Positions 24,457 through 33,019 of a stretch of DNA of 64,000 nt are shown piece after piece. Numbering within the stretch: position 1 is the stretch's first letter; every line of letters starts with the position of its first letter. Below the pieces are notes generated by a model that was not told the origin of the DNA, searched no databases, and worked only from the letters and a program-made list of their open reading frames with translations. A program made the translations under genes and the position numbers. Where the stretch lies: positions 16,868 to 80,867 of the forward strand of contig NZ_KB889692.1 of the NCBI RefSeq assembly GCF_000372745.1, written 5' to 3'. The stretch is from Embleya scabrispora DSM 41855 (GTDB taxonomy: Bacteria; Actinomycetota; Actinomycetes; Streptomycetales; Streptomycetaceae).

Positions 24457-27293
24457 GCGTCCCCGGATTCCTCGGTGTTGGAGTCGATCTTGACCGACAT
24501 CTCCCGACGCTCCACTGCCGCGTACAAGTCCTCGTCAAGGCGGGCCCCCAATTCTCGTCGCAATGCCTCACGATCGGCAGAGAGGGGACGTCCCGTGCTA
24601 TGAACCCAGCCGTGTGCGTAGCTCCGCAGAGTTTCGCGTAACGCGCGTCCCTCTGCCGTGCCCCTCACGTCCACAGCCTTCCGCAAGACGGTAAGCACCA
24701 ACTCCATGAGGCGCGGACGTCGCAGAGCGGCGTCCAGCCATAGGAAGACGGCGGTTTCTGTCTCCTGAGAGCCGGTGGGCCCTGTCCCTTGGGCAAGCAA
24801 CGTTCGCCAGCACGTGACCAGACCAGCCTCCGGCGGCCTGAAAGACTCGTCTCCGTTGGCGTCCGCTCGGTCAAGAATCATCGGTACGTCGTTGCTTTCA
24901 GGCCACGCGGTTGCCGCCAACGCAGCGAAGGTTCGGCATCCGACGGTGTTTCTGGTCTTCTCGGCGCCACACCACTCGACGATGGACGAGAAGAGCATTT
25001 CCCGCACCGAGTCATCTTTCCACAGGGTGCGCACAGCGCCCTGCAGGGCGGTTGCTACTTCCGGATAGTCCGACTGTGCGGCATGACGCAATCGCCGCAA
25101 GGCCTTACCGGTGTGCATACGACCGAACTTGCCCGTGCATACCAAGACGACGACCAACTGGAGGGCGGCTTCCTTGCGGGTCGCCCAAGACAGCAACATG
25201 CTCTGGACGTAGGAGGCACTGGCCGGATGGACGGCAGCGCTATCCACCAGATCGACCGCGAGCGGCCACAACCCCTTGGTGGCCTGCTCGTGCCACGCTC
25301 GGACGATTTCTTCCAGGGGTTCTTGGCGGCGCTGCCGGACTGCCCAACGGACGGCGAACATGCCGATCCGTTCTGCGAGCGCGCGTCGATCTTGCCGCTC
25401 GACGCTTTCCAGTGCCGCTTTCGGTTCGTCCAGTGGTGCCTGTGCCAACCATTGCAGGAAAGGAACGCGGGCGAGGGGCCGGTCAGTCCAGAAGTACTCA
25501 AGGGCGGCGTCGTCCCAATGTGGGCGTGTAAAGGTGAGTATCCCGTCGCTCGTGCGAACAGCTTTGATAGCACGGCTCATGGAGATGACGCCGGGCGCCT
25601 GTTGGCCGGTGACCGGGACCTCGTCCTTCTCGATCTGCTTGCTCAAATCTGCAGCTTTGGCATAGACGTGGCCCACAGAGGCGCCACGAAGTACGGAAGC
25701 AGCTACCAGGAAATTTCGCTGGAAGCTGGTGCGCCCAGGCTCTTCGTGCCACTCGTACAGCTCGTTCTCCCAGTTGCTGCGAGCAGCAACGACACTGTCG
25801 GCCTGTTCCGCGACAGCCACGCTTGTGTTCGCTTCCGCCTCGGTGCCACGCCGTTGTAGTTCCACGAGACCCGACGCTGCTTCAGCGATGGCTCGCACGG
25901 CAGTTCGGCGGGCCTCACGCATGAGCTCGACGATGCCCAGCACTTCGGTAGGGCTCTGTTCTCTCAGAAGAGCCTCAATCTTCGAGAGGTTGAGCCATTC
26001 GTCCACCGGGAAATTGGGGTCCTCTGCCTTCAGCCATCGGGCGGCAATGTCCGTCGGCCGTGCTTCACCAAGATCAGGTGCCACACCGTTCGGAGCACCG
26101 CGGCCGATGCGCCGCCACTGGTCGGGCGTCGTGATCACGACGAGTCGACTGTCGCGCTGCGTGAGATTTTCTTGGATGGAGACCAGGGTTGCGCCGAATG
26201 TTTCGCTGATTGCGAATCCCACTTCGTCGGGCGGAAGTTCGAGCACGTAGCCCCGCTGGCGCTCACGGGGGAGCCGTTTGACGGGAAAGTACTGCGATCC
26301 TCCGAACGAGAGGGGCCAGGCTTCCTTGATGACCCCGGCATCCAAAAGATGTGCCAGCAAGGCATGGGCGGTGATCATTCGACTTGTGCCCGGTGGTCGA
26401 TTGAGTACGAGGATAGATCCGCTGGGTCGCAGTAACGAGCAGGCATCGCCAAAGGTACTTTGTTCGACTTCTTCGCCGCTCTGGTTTCTGTTCTTTCTTG
26501 TGTGCAGCTCGGCGTAGACCTTGCTTACGACGTCCAGGTATTCGGCTGTAATCGGGGCGTGGGTGTCGAGTGTCTGCTCGTATACGTTCTTCACGGCGAT
26601 CATTTCGCCGTTATTGATCAGTGCCCCTTGGAGGAGGGTCGCATGGCGGACCTCCTCCACAGTGCCTGGGTCTGGCGTGTGTCGCCGTAGCACCGCACTC
26701 GAATGGATCGAGGGGGCGGGGTCAGCGTCATTGGAGTTGGGGGCGTCGGCAGCGGGCACGTCGTTACCGGTGGCGGGCCGGACGGTTGGCGGACCCGCGT
26801 CATGTGCGTGTGGGGCGTAGTAGTACTCCCACTCGGGCTGCGCCACAGACGGCCCCTCGCCGCGGTCAGGGGCCTGATGCTGCGGCTCCGAGTGCTCGAG
26901 TGTTTTCGGCCCCGTGCTCCAAGGGACGTCGTGCCCGGTTCCTTTGCTGCCATACGCGAATTTGCTGTTGGCTGTGAGATCTGCGGTTTGCGCCTCGGCT
27001 GGTGATGCTTCACCGGCGTCTTCCACACGCGTCGGTGCTATGGGACCGACTGCGGCGATGGGGCCGTTACTGGACCTCGCAGGTGTTTCGTGAGCCCAGG
27101 GGTCGGGCTCATCTGCGGGGGAGGACGAGGTTCGTGCTGAGTCCTTCTGTGGCAGGGCCCCGATCGCAGGGTCATTCGATGTCGGGAACGTTGCACTGTT
27201 GGCCGCAATCGGTGACGGTTGCTCGGCGTCTTGGTGTGCACGGTGGCCGTGCTCGTGATCATCGGTCGGCGCGCTGTCGGTTTCGAAGGTCAT
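24453..27293 (-). CDS. Large protein with degenerate P-loop and helical C-terminus (island operon)
   Basis: 946 aa, not recognised as a named family. Residues 1-215 are acidic and disordered. A folded part starts near VEEVRHATLLQGALINNGEM. At about 298-306 the strand-loop ILVLNRPPGTSR looks like a Walker A loop without the GKT/S ending, and near 385 LVVITTPDQW looks like a Walker B strand without its acidic residue. The region near 505-600 (FQRNFLVAASVLRGASVGHVYAKA) is winged-helix-like, and the last 330 residues are alpha-helical and repeat-like. This resembles an inactivated STAND NTPase. At least two TTA codons occur (24639-24641, 26434-26436). Confidence 0.7.
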   Translation of the reverse strand: MTFETDSAPTDDHEHGHRAHQDAEQPSPIAANSATFPTSNDPAIGALPQKDSARTSSSPADEPDPWAHETPARSSNGPIAAVGPIAPTRVEDAGEASPAEAQTADLTANSKFAYGSKGTGHDVPWSTGPKTLEHSEPQHQAPDRGEGPSVAQPEWEYYYAPHAHDAGPPTVRPATGNDVPAADAPNSNDADPAPSIHSSAVLRRHTPDPGTVEEVRHATLLQGALINNGEMIAVKNVYEQTLDTHAPITAEYLDVVSKVYAELHTRKNRNQSGEEVEQSTFGDACSLLRPSGSILVLNRPPGTSRMITAHALLAHLLDAGVIKEAWPLSFGGSQYFPVKRLPRERQRGYVLELPPDEVGFAISETFGATLVSIQENLTQRDSRLVVITTPDQWRRIGRGAPNGVAPDLGEARPTDIAARWLKAEDPNFPVDEWLNLSKIEALLREQSPTEVLGIVELMREARRTAVRAIAEAASGLVELQRRGTEAEANTSVAVAEQADSVVAARSNWENELYEWHEEPGRTSFQRNFLVAASVLRGASVGHVYAKAADLSKQIEKDEVPVTGQQAPGVISMSRAIKAVRTSDGILTFTRPHWDDAALEYFWTDRPLARVPFLQWLAQAPLDEPKAALESVERQDRRALAERIGMFAVRWAVRQRRQEPLEEIVRAWHEQATKGLWPLAVDLVDSAAVHPASASYVQSMLLSWATRKEAALQLVVVLVCTGKFGRMHTGKALRRLRHAAQSDYPEVATALQGAVRTLWKDDSVREMLFSSIVEWCGAEKTRNTVGCRTFAALAATAWPESNDVPMILDRADANGDESFRPPEAGLVTCWRTLLAQGTGPTGSQETETAVFLWLDAALRRPRLMELVLTVLRKAVDVRGTAEGRALRETLRSYAHGWVHSTGRPLSADREALRRELGARLDEDLYAAVERREMSVKIDSNTEESGDA

Positions 27294-27309
27294 CGTGGTG
27301 TCGTCATCC

Positions 27310-27831
27310 TCAACCGATTGACCCTTCGATTTGTACGCCGATCAGTTCAGCCCCTGCCTCGTTTGTGTTGGTGCTCTGCACAACCCGAGCTTGGCCTGTT
27401 CCAGTGATGCGTTGCGCGAGCACGGCGATCTGCTTGCCTGAATTCGTGTTGGAGTGCTGGGACACCGTCGCGCTCGGCTGCGGGCGCTCCTCCTCCCCGA
27501 CGGGCAACGTGCAGCCGTACACCTCTTCCAAGTCTCGCCGCAGACGACCAAGGAGATCGCGAAGTTCCTCATCGTCGCTGTGCAGCAGACCCGGGCGCGA
27601 CATGTAGACGCGGAGCGCCCCCTGAGCCTGCGTGATCCGCTCGACGCGGCCATCGGTGAGTTCGGTGGGCCGCACCTGCAGTGCCTCTGCTTGCCCCGCC
27701 AAGCGCTCCGGCTCGTCGATCGGTACTCGTCCGGCTCGCCTATCGAGCACCGCGTTCGCGCGATCGAAGAGAAACCTGACTGCCTCACTCAGCATCGTTC
27801 CGGCGAGTACCGGAAATGCCAGTGCATCCAT
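27310..27831 (-). CDS. Small protein with C-terminal paired NTN motif (first gene of island operon)
   Basis: 173 aa from the ATG at 27831, preceded by a strong GGGGGGAG site; the frame is open to 27897 but lacks a better start. Residues 1-30 form an amphipathic/hydrophobic helix (FPVLAGTMLSEAVRFLFDRA), not a clear signal peptide. Residues 35-105 are helical. The tail has two 19-residue units, NTNSGKQIAVLAQRITGTG (128-146) and NTNEAGAELIGVQIEGSIG (155-173), separated by 8 residues. No known family was recognised. The paired Asn/Gly/hydrophobic units recall amyloid-type signalling motifs. It begins 16 bp upstream of the large gene. Confidence 0.7.
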   Translation of the reverse strand: MDALAFPVLAGTMLSEAVRFLFDRANAVLDRRAGRVPIDEPERLAGQAEALQVRPTELTDGRVERITQAQGALRVYMSRPGLLHSDDEELRDLLGRLRRDLEEVYGCTLPVGEEERPQPSATVSQHSNTNSGKQIAVLAQRITGTGQARVVQSTNTNEAGAELIGVQIEGSIG

Positions 27832-28413
27832 GTGTACTGCTCCCCCCTTTACGTTCCCGGTCCGGGGCACGCAGTGGAGCACACCCGACCGAGACACATG
27901 AGTGACTCACTGTACGGATGTGAACACGATACGGAAAGAGTCGATTTGGTCATGTGTGAGGAGGTGATGCTGAAGTGTCCGAGGCTCCGGTCAATGCAGG
28001 GCAACGGCCTGCAGATCTGCCCATTCGTCCTGATACGGGGGTTTCGGGCAGTCGCTCAGGGCCTGCTTGCGCCATCCATCCGGGCTGGTTTGTGTGGCGT
28101 ATTTAGGGTCTTGCTCGACATCGGGTCGTGGTTGCCTGCGGTCCGTTTTGAGAACTCGGGGCTGCTGTTCAACGACGCCCTCGGTGCTCGAAGGAGTGAC
28201 CAATGCCTGGGGTGACCCGACGTGCAATCGTCCTCTACGGATGCCCTGAACGGGCGGCCCCCTCGCCCACCTTGAGCCCTTGGGCGCCAGAAGTGAGGGC
28301 AGGGCAGGGCCGCCCCGAGGAGGGACGTTCGATGCCACACGCCTGATCTGCCGAATCAGGTCAAGTTCGCGGGACCTGGGCATCGGTTGAGGAAGGTCCG
28401 TGGTGGCCGAGGC
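27832..28413. other. Upstream region of island operon, no supported gene
   Basis: About 580 bp. The part next to the operon (27890-27960) is AT-richer and probably holds its promoter. A 130-codon minus-strand frame (27991-28383) has no recognisable features and lacks a good ribosome-binding site; it could be a decayed gene. Confidence 0.45.
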
Positions 28414-28437
28414 GGTTGCTGTAGTTTGCTGCTGTAC
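28414..28437 (+). repeat. Right inner repeat, possible integrase arm site
   Basis: 24 bp matching 21442-21465 at 23 positions, same orientation, about 50 bp inside the right attachment core. Confidence 0.6.
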
Positions 28438-28445
28438 GCAACGCC

Positions 28446-28479
28446 AGAGGCCCCATCGGAATCATCCGATAGGGCCTCT
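28446..28479 (-). terminator. tRNA-Pro terminator hairpin
   Basis: Inverted repeat AGAGGCCCCATCGGA / TCCGATAGGGCCTCT immediately 3' of the intact tRNA-Pro on its strand. It resembles the hairpin at 21274-21307, so the element appears to have brought a terminator along with its copy of the tRNA 3' end. Confidence 0.7.
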
Positions 28480-28485
28480 GACCTG

Positions 28486-28561
<76 letters not shown>

Positions 28562-28610
28562 ATGCTGCGCGTTCAGCTTAGCGGTTCGGGGGCCTGAGGC
28601 GAAATCCGGT

Positions 28611-29543
28611 TTAGCGGGGGGTGGGGGCGGGGGTGCCGGCGGTGGATTGACGGGGGGTCAGGGTGAGGAGGGTGGCTTCGGGAGGGCAGGCGAAGCGGAA
28701 TCTGGCGTAGCGGGAGGTGCCGCAGCCAGCGGAGACGTGGAGGTAGGCCTCGCGGTCCGCGGAGGTGTGCGTGGACAGGCCCTTGGCGCGCTTGCGGTCG
28801 AGGTCGCAGTTCGTGGTCAGCGCGCCGTAGAAGGGGACGCACACCTGGCCGCCGTGGGTGTGGCCGGCGATCACGAGGGGGTAGCCCTCGGCGGTGAAGG
28901 CGTCGAGGGCGCGCAGGTACGGGGCGTGGACGACGGCGAGTGAGATGTCCGCGGCCGGGTCGGGGCCGCCGGCGACCTGTTCGTAGCGGTCCCGGTCGAT
29001 GTGCGGGTCGTCCAGGCCGACCAGTTCGATCTCCAGGCCGTCCACCTTGAGCCGGCCGCGCGCGTTGTTGAGGTTTTCCCAGCCCGCCGTGTCGAAGCCG
29101 TCGCGCAGGTCGGTCCACGGGTTCTCGCGGCCGAGCCGGCGGGTGCCGTCGTCACGGCGGAGGTAGCCGGTGGGGTCCTTGGGGCGAGGGCCGTAGTAGT
29201 CGTTGGACCCGAATACGTACGCTCCGGGCCGGCCGAGCAGCGGGCCGAGCGCGTCCAGCGTCTCGGGTACGGCGTCCGGATCCGAGAGGTTGTCGCCGGT
29301 GTTCAGCACGAAGTCCGGGTGCAGCGCGTCGAGCCGACGCAGCCACTCCTGTTTGCGGCGCTGGCCGGAGACCATGTGGATGTCGGACACCTGCAGGATC
29401 CGCACCGGCTGCGTCCCGCGTGGCAATACCGGCACCTCGACCCGGCGCAGGCGGAACGAACGAGCTTCGTAGGCCGCCGCATAGGTGAGGCAGGCGGCCC
29501 CGGTGACGGCAACGGCTAGGGGGAAGGCTGAACGCGGTCGCAT
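28611..29543 (-). CDS. Membrane-linked metallophosphoesterase
   Basis: 310 aa from the ATG at 29543. An N-terminal hydrophobic segment (AFPLAVAVTGAACLTYAAAY) is followed by calcineurin-like motifs: SDIHMVSG (DxH), NTGDNL (GDx), FGSNDYY in place of GN[HD], and AGHTHGGQV (GHxH). These bind the two catalytic metals; substrates in the family vary widely. It resembles the YkuE-type phosphoesterases next to tRNA-Pro in related actinobacteria. The GGAGGG sits unusually close to the ATG, so the exact start is less certain. Confidence 0.88.
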   Translation of the reverse strand: MRPRSAFPLAVAVTGAACLTYAAAYEARSFRLRRVEVPVLPRGTQPVRILQVSDIHMVSGQRRKQEWLRRLDALHPDFVLNTGDNLSDPDAVPETLDALGPLLGRPGAYVFGSNDYYGPRPKDPTGYLRRDDGTRRLGRENPWTDLRDGFDTAGWENLNNARGRLKVDGLEIELVGLDDPHIDRDRYEQVAGGPDPAADISLAVVHAPYLRALDAFTAEGYPLVIAGHTHGGQVCVPFYGALTTNCDLDRKRAKGLSTHTSADREAYLHVSAGCGTSRYARFRFACPPEATLLTLTPRQSTAGTPAPTPR

Positions 29544-29857
29544 CCCTCCATGCTGGCAGAGCCGGCCGGTCGTCGGCAGTCTCGACGTCGTACACGACCC
29601 CGCGGGGCGACGGGACGGATGATCGAGCCGACCTCGCAGCCGCCGACTTCGCAGCCGATCCCAGCCGACCTCACACGGCGGACGATCGACGTCGGATCGA
29701 CCTCGCACTGCGGGTCTGCGCCCCTCGGTAACCCCCCGCTCCCGTGCGAATCAAACGCGCGACACCCGACCACACCGAGGTCCGGACGCGTCCCGACCGT
29801 GCCCGGCCCGGGTAATTGGGTACGGCCCGGCCGACCTCGGCTGCGACACTTGATCCC

Positions 29858-30313
29858 ATGAGCCCCTTCAAGAGCCGTTTGCAGAGCGACCTCACCGAGG
29901 CCATCCGGTCCCGTGACGAACTGGTCTCCTCGACGCTGCGCCTCACCCTGACCGCGATCACCAATGAGGAGGTCGCGGGCAAGACCGCCCGCGAGCTGTC
30001 CGACGACGAGGTCCTCAAGGTCATCGTGCGCGAGGCGAAGAAGCGCCGGGAGGCCGCCGAAGCCTTCGAGAACGGCGGCCGGACCGAGTCCGCCGCGCGC
30101 GAGCGTGCCGAGGGCGAGGTCCTCGCGGCCTACCTGCCGGCGCAGCTGTCCGACGACGAGCTCAAGGTGATCGTCGCGGACGCCATCGCGCAGACCGGGG
30201 CGAGCGGTCCGCAGGCGATGGGCCAGGTGATGAAGGTGGTCCGGCCCAAGGTCGGCGACAAGGCCGAGGGTGGCCGGATCGCCGCCGAGATCAAGAGCCA
30301 GCTGGGCGTCTGA
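29858..30313 (+). CDS. GatB/YqeY domain protein
   Basis: 151 aa from the ATG at 29858. It covers the whole YqeY domain: FKSRLQSDLTEAIRSRDELVSSTLRLTLTAI, ELSDDEVLKVIVREAKKRREAAEAFENGGR, EGEVLAAYLPAQLSDDEL and the closing MGQVMKVVRPKVGDKAEGGRIAAEI. The domain is shared with the tRNA-binding tail of GatB, and stand-alone YqeY is of unknown precise function. Divergent from the metallophosphoesterase. Confidence 0.93.
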   Translation: MSPFKSRLQSDLTEAIRSRDELVSSTLRLTLTAITNEEVAGKTARELSDDEVLKVIVREAKKRREAAEAFENGGRTESAARERAEGEVLAAYLPAQLSDDELKVIVADAIAQTGASGPQAMGQVMKVVRPKVGDKAEGGRIAAEIKSQLGV

Positions 30314-30451
30314 CCCAACGTCGGCACACCCGGCCCCGACCCACCACCGGCGCGACCCCGGCCCGACGCCGGCCGCCCACCTCGGGCCATCGCGGCCGGC
30401 TACCGGCCCACATCGGCCGTCCCGGCCGACCCGGCCAACACCCACAACGCC

Positions 30452-30491
30452 GATGGCGGTGCCCCCCAAACAACAGGGGAGCACCGCCATC
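30452..30491. terminator. Terminator between yqeY-like and PBP genes
   Basis: Inverted repeat GATGGCGGTGC(CCCC) / (GGGG)AGCACCGCCATC between two convergent genes; it can serve both. Confidence 0.75.
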
Positions 30492-30543
30492 AGCGTTCAC
30501 CACAAGCCCCGGTCGACCCGGCCCCACCACCCGTCACCGGTGG

Positions 30544-32910
30544 TCAGCCGTCGTCACCGAACCCACCGAACCCACCATCCCCCGGCCCGCCCCCGATCGG
30601 CGGCGGCCACGAATGGCCCGGCGGTCGTGAAGTCTGCGGCGGCTTGGTGTTGCCGCCCCCACCGGGCGGCGTCGTGTTCGTCGGCACGGTCGGCAGAGTC
30701 CACGGCGGTCGGGTGTTGGTGCCGCCCGTGGGCGGCCGGTTCTGATCCCGGTCCCGCGGCTTGCCGTCCGTCGGCTTCTTGTTCGGGTCCGGCTTCGACG
30801 GGATCGTGCCCGAGGGCGGGTCGACGAACTTCGGCGAGTCCACACCCTTGAGCGCGCCGTTCATGGCGCTCTTCCAGATCGGCCCCGGTACCTGCCCGCC
30901 GTAGACCTTGTCGTGCGTGACGCCGGCGATGGTGATGTCGAACATCTTGACGTCGTCCTTGGCGCCGCCGACCCACACCGCCGTGGACATGTTCGGCGTG
31001 TAGCCGACGAACCAGGCGGCCTTGCGGTTGTCGGTGGTGCCGGTCTTGCCCGCGTTGTCGCGATCCTTGAGGCCGGCCTGGGTGCCGGTGCCGTCCTCGA
31101 CCACACCTTCGAGCAGGGCGTTTATCGTGTCCGCGGTGCTCTGCTTCATCACCTGCTTGCAGCCCGCCTGGGGGACGGGCAACTTGGTGCCGTCGAGCTT
31201 GGTCACCTCGGTGACCGCGACCGGCGCGCAGTAGACGCCGCGACTGGCGAACGCCGCGTACGCGGCGGCCATGTTCATCGGCGCCACCGTGTTGGAGCCG
31301 AGCGTCATGCTGCCCACCTGCTGGAGCGCCTTGCCGTCGCCCGAGTGCACTCCGAGCTGATCCGCCAGCGTCGCGATCGGACACAGTCCCACGTCCTTGG
31401 ACAACAGGACGAAGTAGGTGTTGATCGACTTCTCCAGCGCCGTCTGCATGTTCCAGGTGCCGACCTCGCTCGTGCTCTCGTTGTTCACCTTGAAGGACGG
31501 GTCCGGTGAGGTCGGCTTGTCACACGTGCGGAACTTCTCCTTCCGCATGTCCATCTGGGCCTCGGTCGAATACTCCTGGTCGACCTTCATCCCGTTCTCC
31601 AGCGCCGCCGCGGCGGTTATCGGCTTGAACGTCGACCCGGTCTGGAAGCCGTACGTCGAGCCGCCCATGGAGTGGTCGACCGAGTAGTTGAGCGTGGTCT
31701 CGTAGTCGCCGAAGCCGTATGGCCGGCTCTGCGCCATCGCCTTGATCCTGCCGGAGCCCGGCTCGACCATCACGACCGCGTCGGCGACCGGGTCCTTTTG
31801 GAGTACGCCCTTGGTCGCGGCGGTGTAGGCCGCCTTCTGGGCCTTTCGGTCCAACGTGGTGGTGATCCGCAGACCACCCTCACGCCACAACTTGTCGCGT
31901 TCCTCCCGATTCGCGCCGAACACCGAGTCGTTCTTGACCACCCGTTCGACGTAGTCACAGAAGAACGCGGCACCGTCGATCTGGTCGGCGGTGATGCAAC
32001 CGTTGGGCAGTGGCTGGGTCTTCAGGTTCAGTTCGGTGGCCTTGGCCGCGTCGGCCTCGACCTGCGAGATGACGTTCACCTCGACCATGCGCTGCAACAC
32101 GATGTTGCGGCGTTCCCGGGCGGCCTTCGGATAGCCGATCGGGTCGAACGCCGAGGGAGCCTGCACGACGCCGGCCAGCGTGGCCGACTCGGTCAGGGTC
32201 AGATCCTTGGCGTGCTTGCTGAAGTAGCGCTGCGACGCGGCTTCCACGCCGTACGCCTGGCGGCCGAAGAAGGTGATGTTGAGATACCTGGTCAGGATCT
32301 CGTCCTTGGACAGCCGCTGTTCCAGGCCGATCGCGTACTTCAGTTCCTTGATCTTGCGGGAGATCTCCTGGGCCTGTGCCTTGGCCACCTTGGCCGGGTC
32401 GTTGCCGGCCTCCTCCACGAAGATGTTCTTCACGTACTGCTGGGTGAGGCTGGACCCGCCCTGCTTGGATCCGGCGCCACCCGACTGCTGATTGCGCATC
32501 AGGGCGCGCAGGGTGCCCTTGAGGTCGATCGGACCGTGCTCGTAGAAGCGCGAGTCCTCGATCGCCACGATCGCCTGACGCATGATCGGTGAGATCTGGT
32601 CGAAGTTCACCAGGATGCGATACCGGTCGTAGACCATCGCGAGCTGGTTGCCCTCGGAGTCGAGGATGTACGACGGCTGCGACAGGAACGGTTGATCCAG
32701 GTCCCCGGGCAGGTCGTCGAAGTTTTCCGACGCCGCCTTCGCGGTCAGGCCGAAGCCACCCACGAACGGCAGCGCGATTCCCGCGACCAGGGCACCGGCG
32801 AGGATGCTCGCACCCACGAAGGCGGCGAACCGGCCCACGAAGCCCAGTGGGGATCGTGGACGGGTCGAGCCGCGTTTCGGGCGGGCCGAGCCGGAGGAAG
32901 TTCGGGCCAT
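30544..32910 (-). CDS. Bifunctional penicillin-binding protein (class A)
   Basis: 788 aa. A short basic N-terminus and one transmembrane helix (about 25-55) precede a GT51 transglycosylase domain with the catalytic Glu in AIEDSRFYEHGP, and a transpeptidase domain with TGSTFKP (SxxK), SINTY (SxN) and AGKTGTT (KTG). A long Pro/Gly/Asn-rich tail with no fold follows, as in Streptomyces homologues. It polymerises and cross-links peptidoglycan outside the membrane. It is divergent from wblA, a conserved pairing in Streptomyces. A TANNNT box 7 nt before the ATG suggests a leaderless transcript. Confidence 0.96.
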   Translation of the reverse strand: MARTSSGSARPKRGSTRPRSPLGFVGRFAAFVGASILAGALVAGIALPFVGGFGLTAKAASENFDDLPGDLDQPFLSQPSYILDSEGNQLAMVYDRYRILVNFDQISPIMRQAIVAIEDSRFYEHGPIDLKGTLRALMRNQQSGGAGSKQGGSSLTQQYVKNIFVEEAGNDPAKVAKAQAQEISRKIKELKYAIGLEQRLSKDEILTRYLNITFFGRQAYGVEAASQRYFSKHAKDLTLTESATLAGVVQAPSAFDPIGYPKAARERRNIVLQRMVEVNVISQVEADAAKATELNLKTQPLPNGCITADQIDGAAFFCDYVERVVKNDSVFGANREERDKLWREGGLRITTTLDRKAQKAAYTAATKGVLQKDPVADAVVMVEPGSGRIKAMAQSRPYGFGDYETTLNYSVDHSMGGSTYGFQTGSTFKPITAAAALENGMKVDQEYSTEAQMDMRKEKFRTCDKPTSPDPSFKVNNESTSEVGTWNMQTALEKSINTYFVLLSKDVGLCPIATLADQLGVHSGDGKALQQVGSMTLGSNTVAPMNMAAAYAAFASRGVYCAPVAVTEVTKLDGTKLPVPQAGCKQVMKQSTADTINALLEGVVEDGTGTQAGLKDRDNAGKTGTTDNRKAAWFVGYTPNMSTAVWVGGAKDDVKMFDITIAGVTHDKVYGGQVPGPIWKSAMNGALKGVDSPKFVDPPSGTIPSKPDPNKKPTDGKPRDRDQNRPPTGGTNTRPPWTLPTVPTNTTPPGGGGNTKPPQTSRPPGHSWPPPIGGGPGDGGFGGFGDDG

Positions 32911-32917
32911 GGGCGAC

Positions 32918-32923
32918 AGCCTA
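32918..32923 (-). promoter_or_regulatory. -10 element of leaderless PBP promoter
   Basis: TAGGCT (TANNNT, minus strand) ends 7 nt before the ATG of the penicillin-binding protein gene. Confidence 0.5.
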
Positions 32924-33001
32924 CGTGGCCAAACACCCTACGCGGTGAAGGGACTTCGCTTAAGCTGGCGGAGCAGCCGGGGGATCCGTATCAGTAGGCA
33001 T

Positions 33002-33019
33002 TTCACTCTTTAGAGTGAA
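33002..33019. promoter_or_regulatory. Perfect palindrome upstream of wblA
   Basis: TTCACTCTTTAGAGTGAA, an 8-bp perfect inverted repeat around TT, 260 bp before the wblA start. It is AT-rich against a GC-rich background and looks like an operator. The protein that binds it is unknown. Confidence 0.5.

Noticed and set aside
27454..28215. 253-codon plus-strand frame at the right part of the element
   Set aside because: Largely antisense to the NTN-motif gene and its leader; no features.
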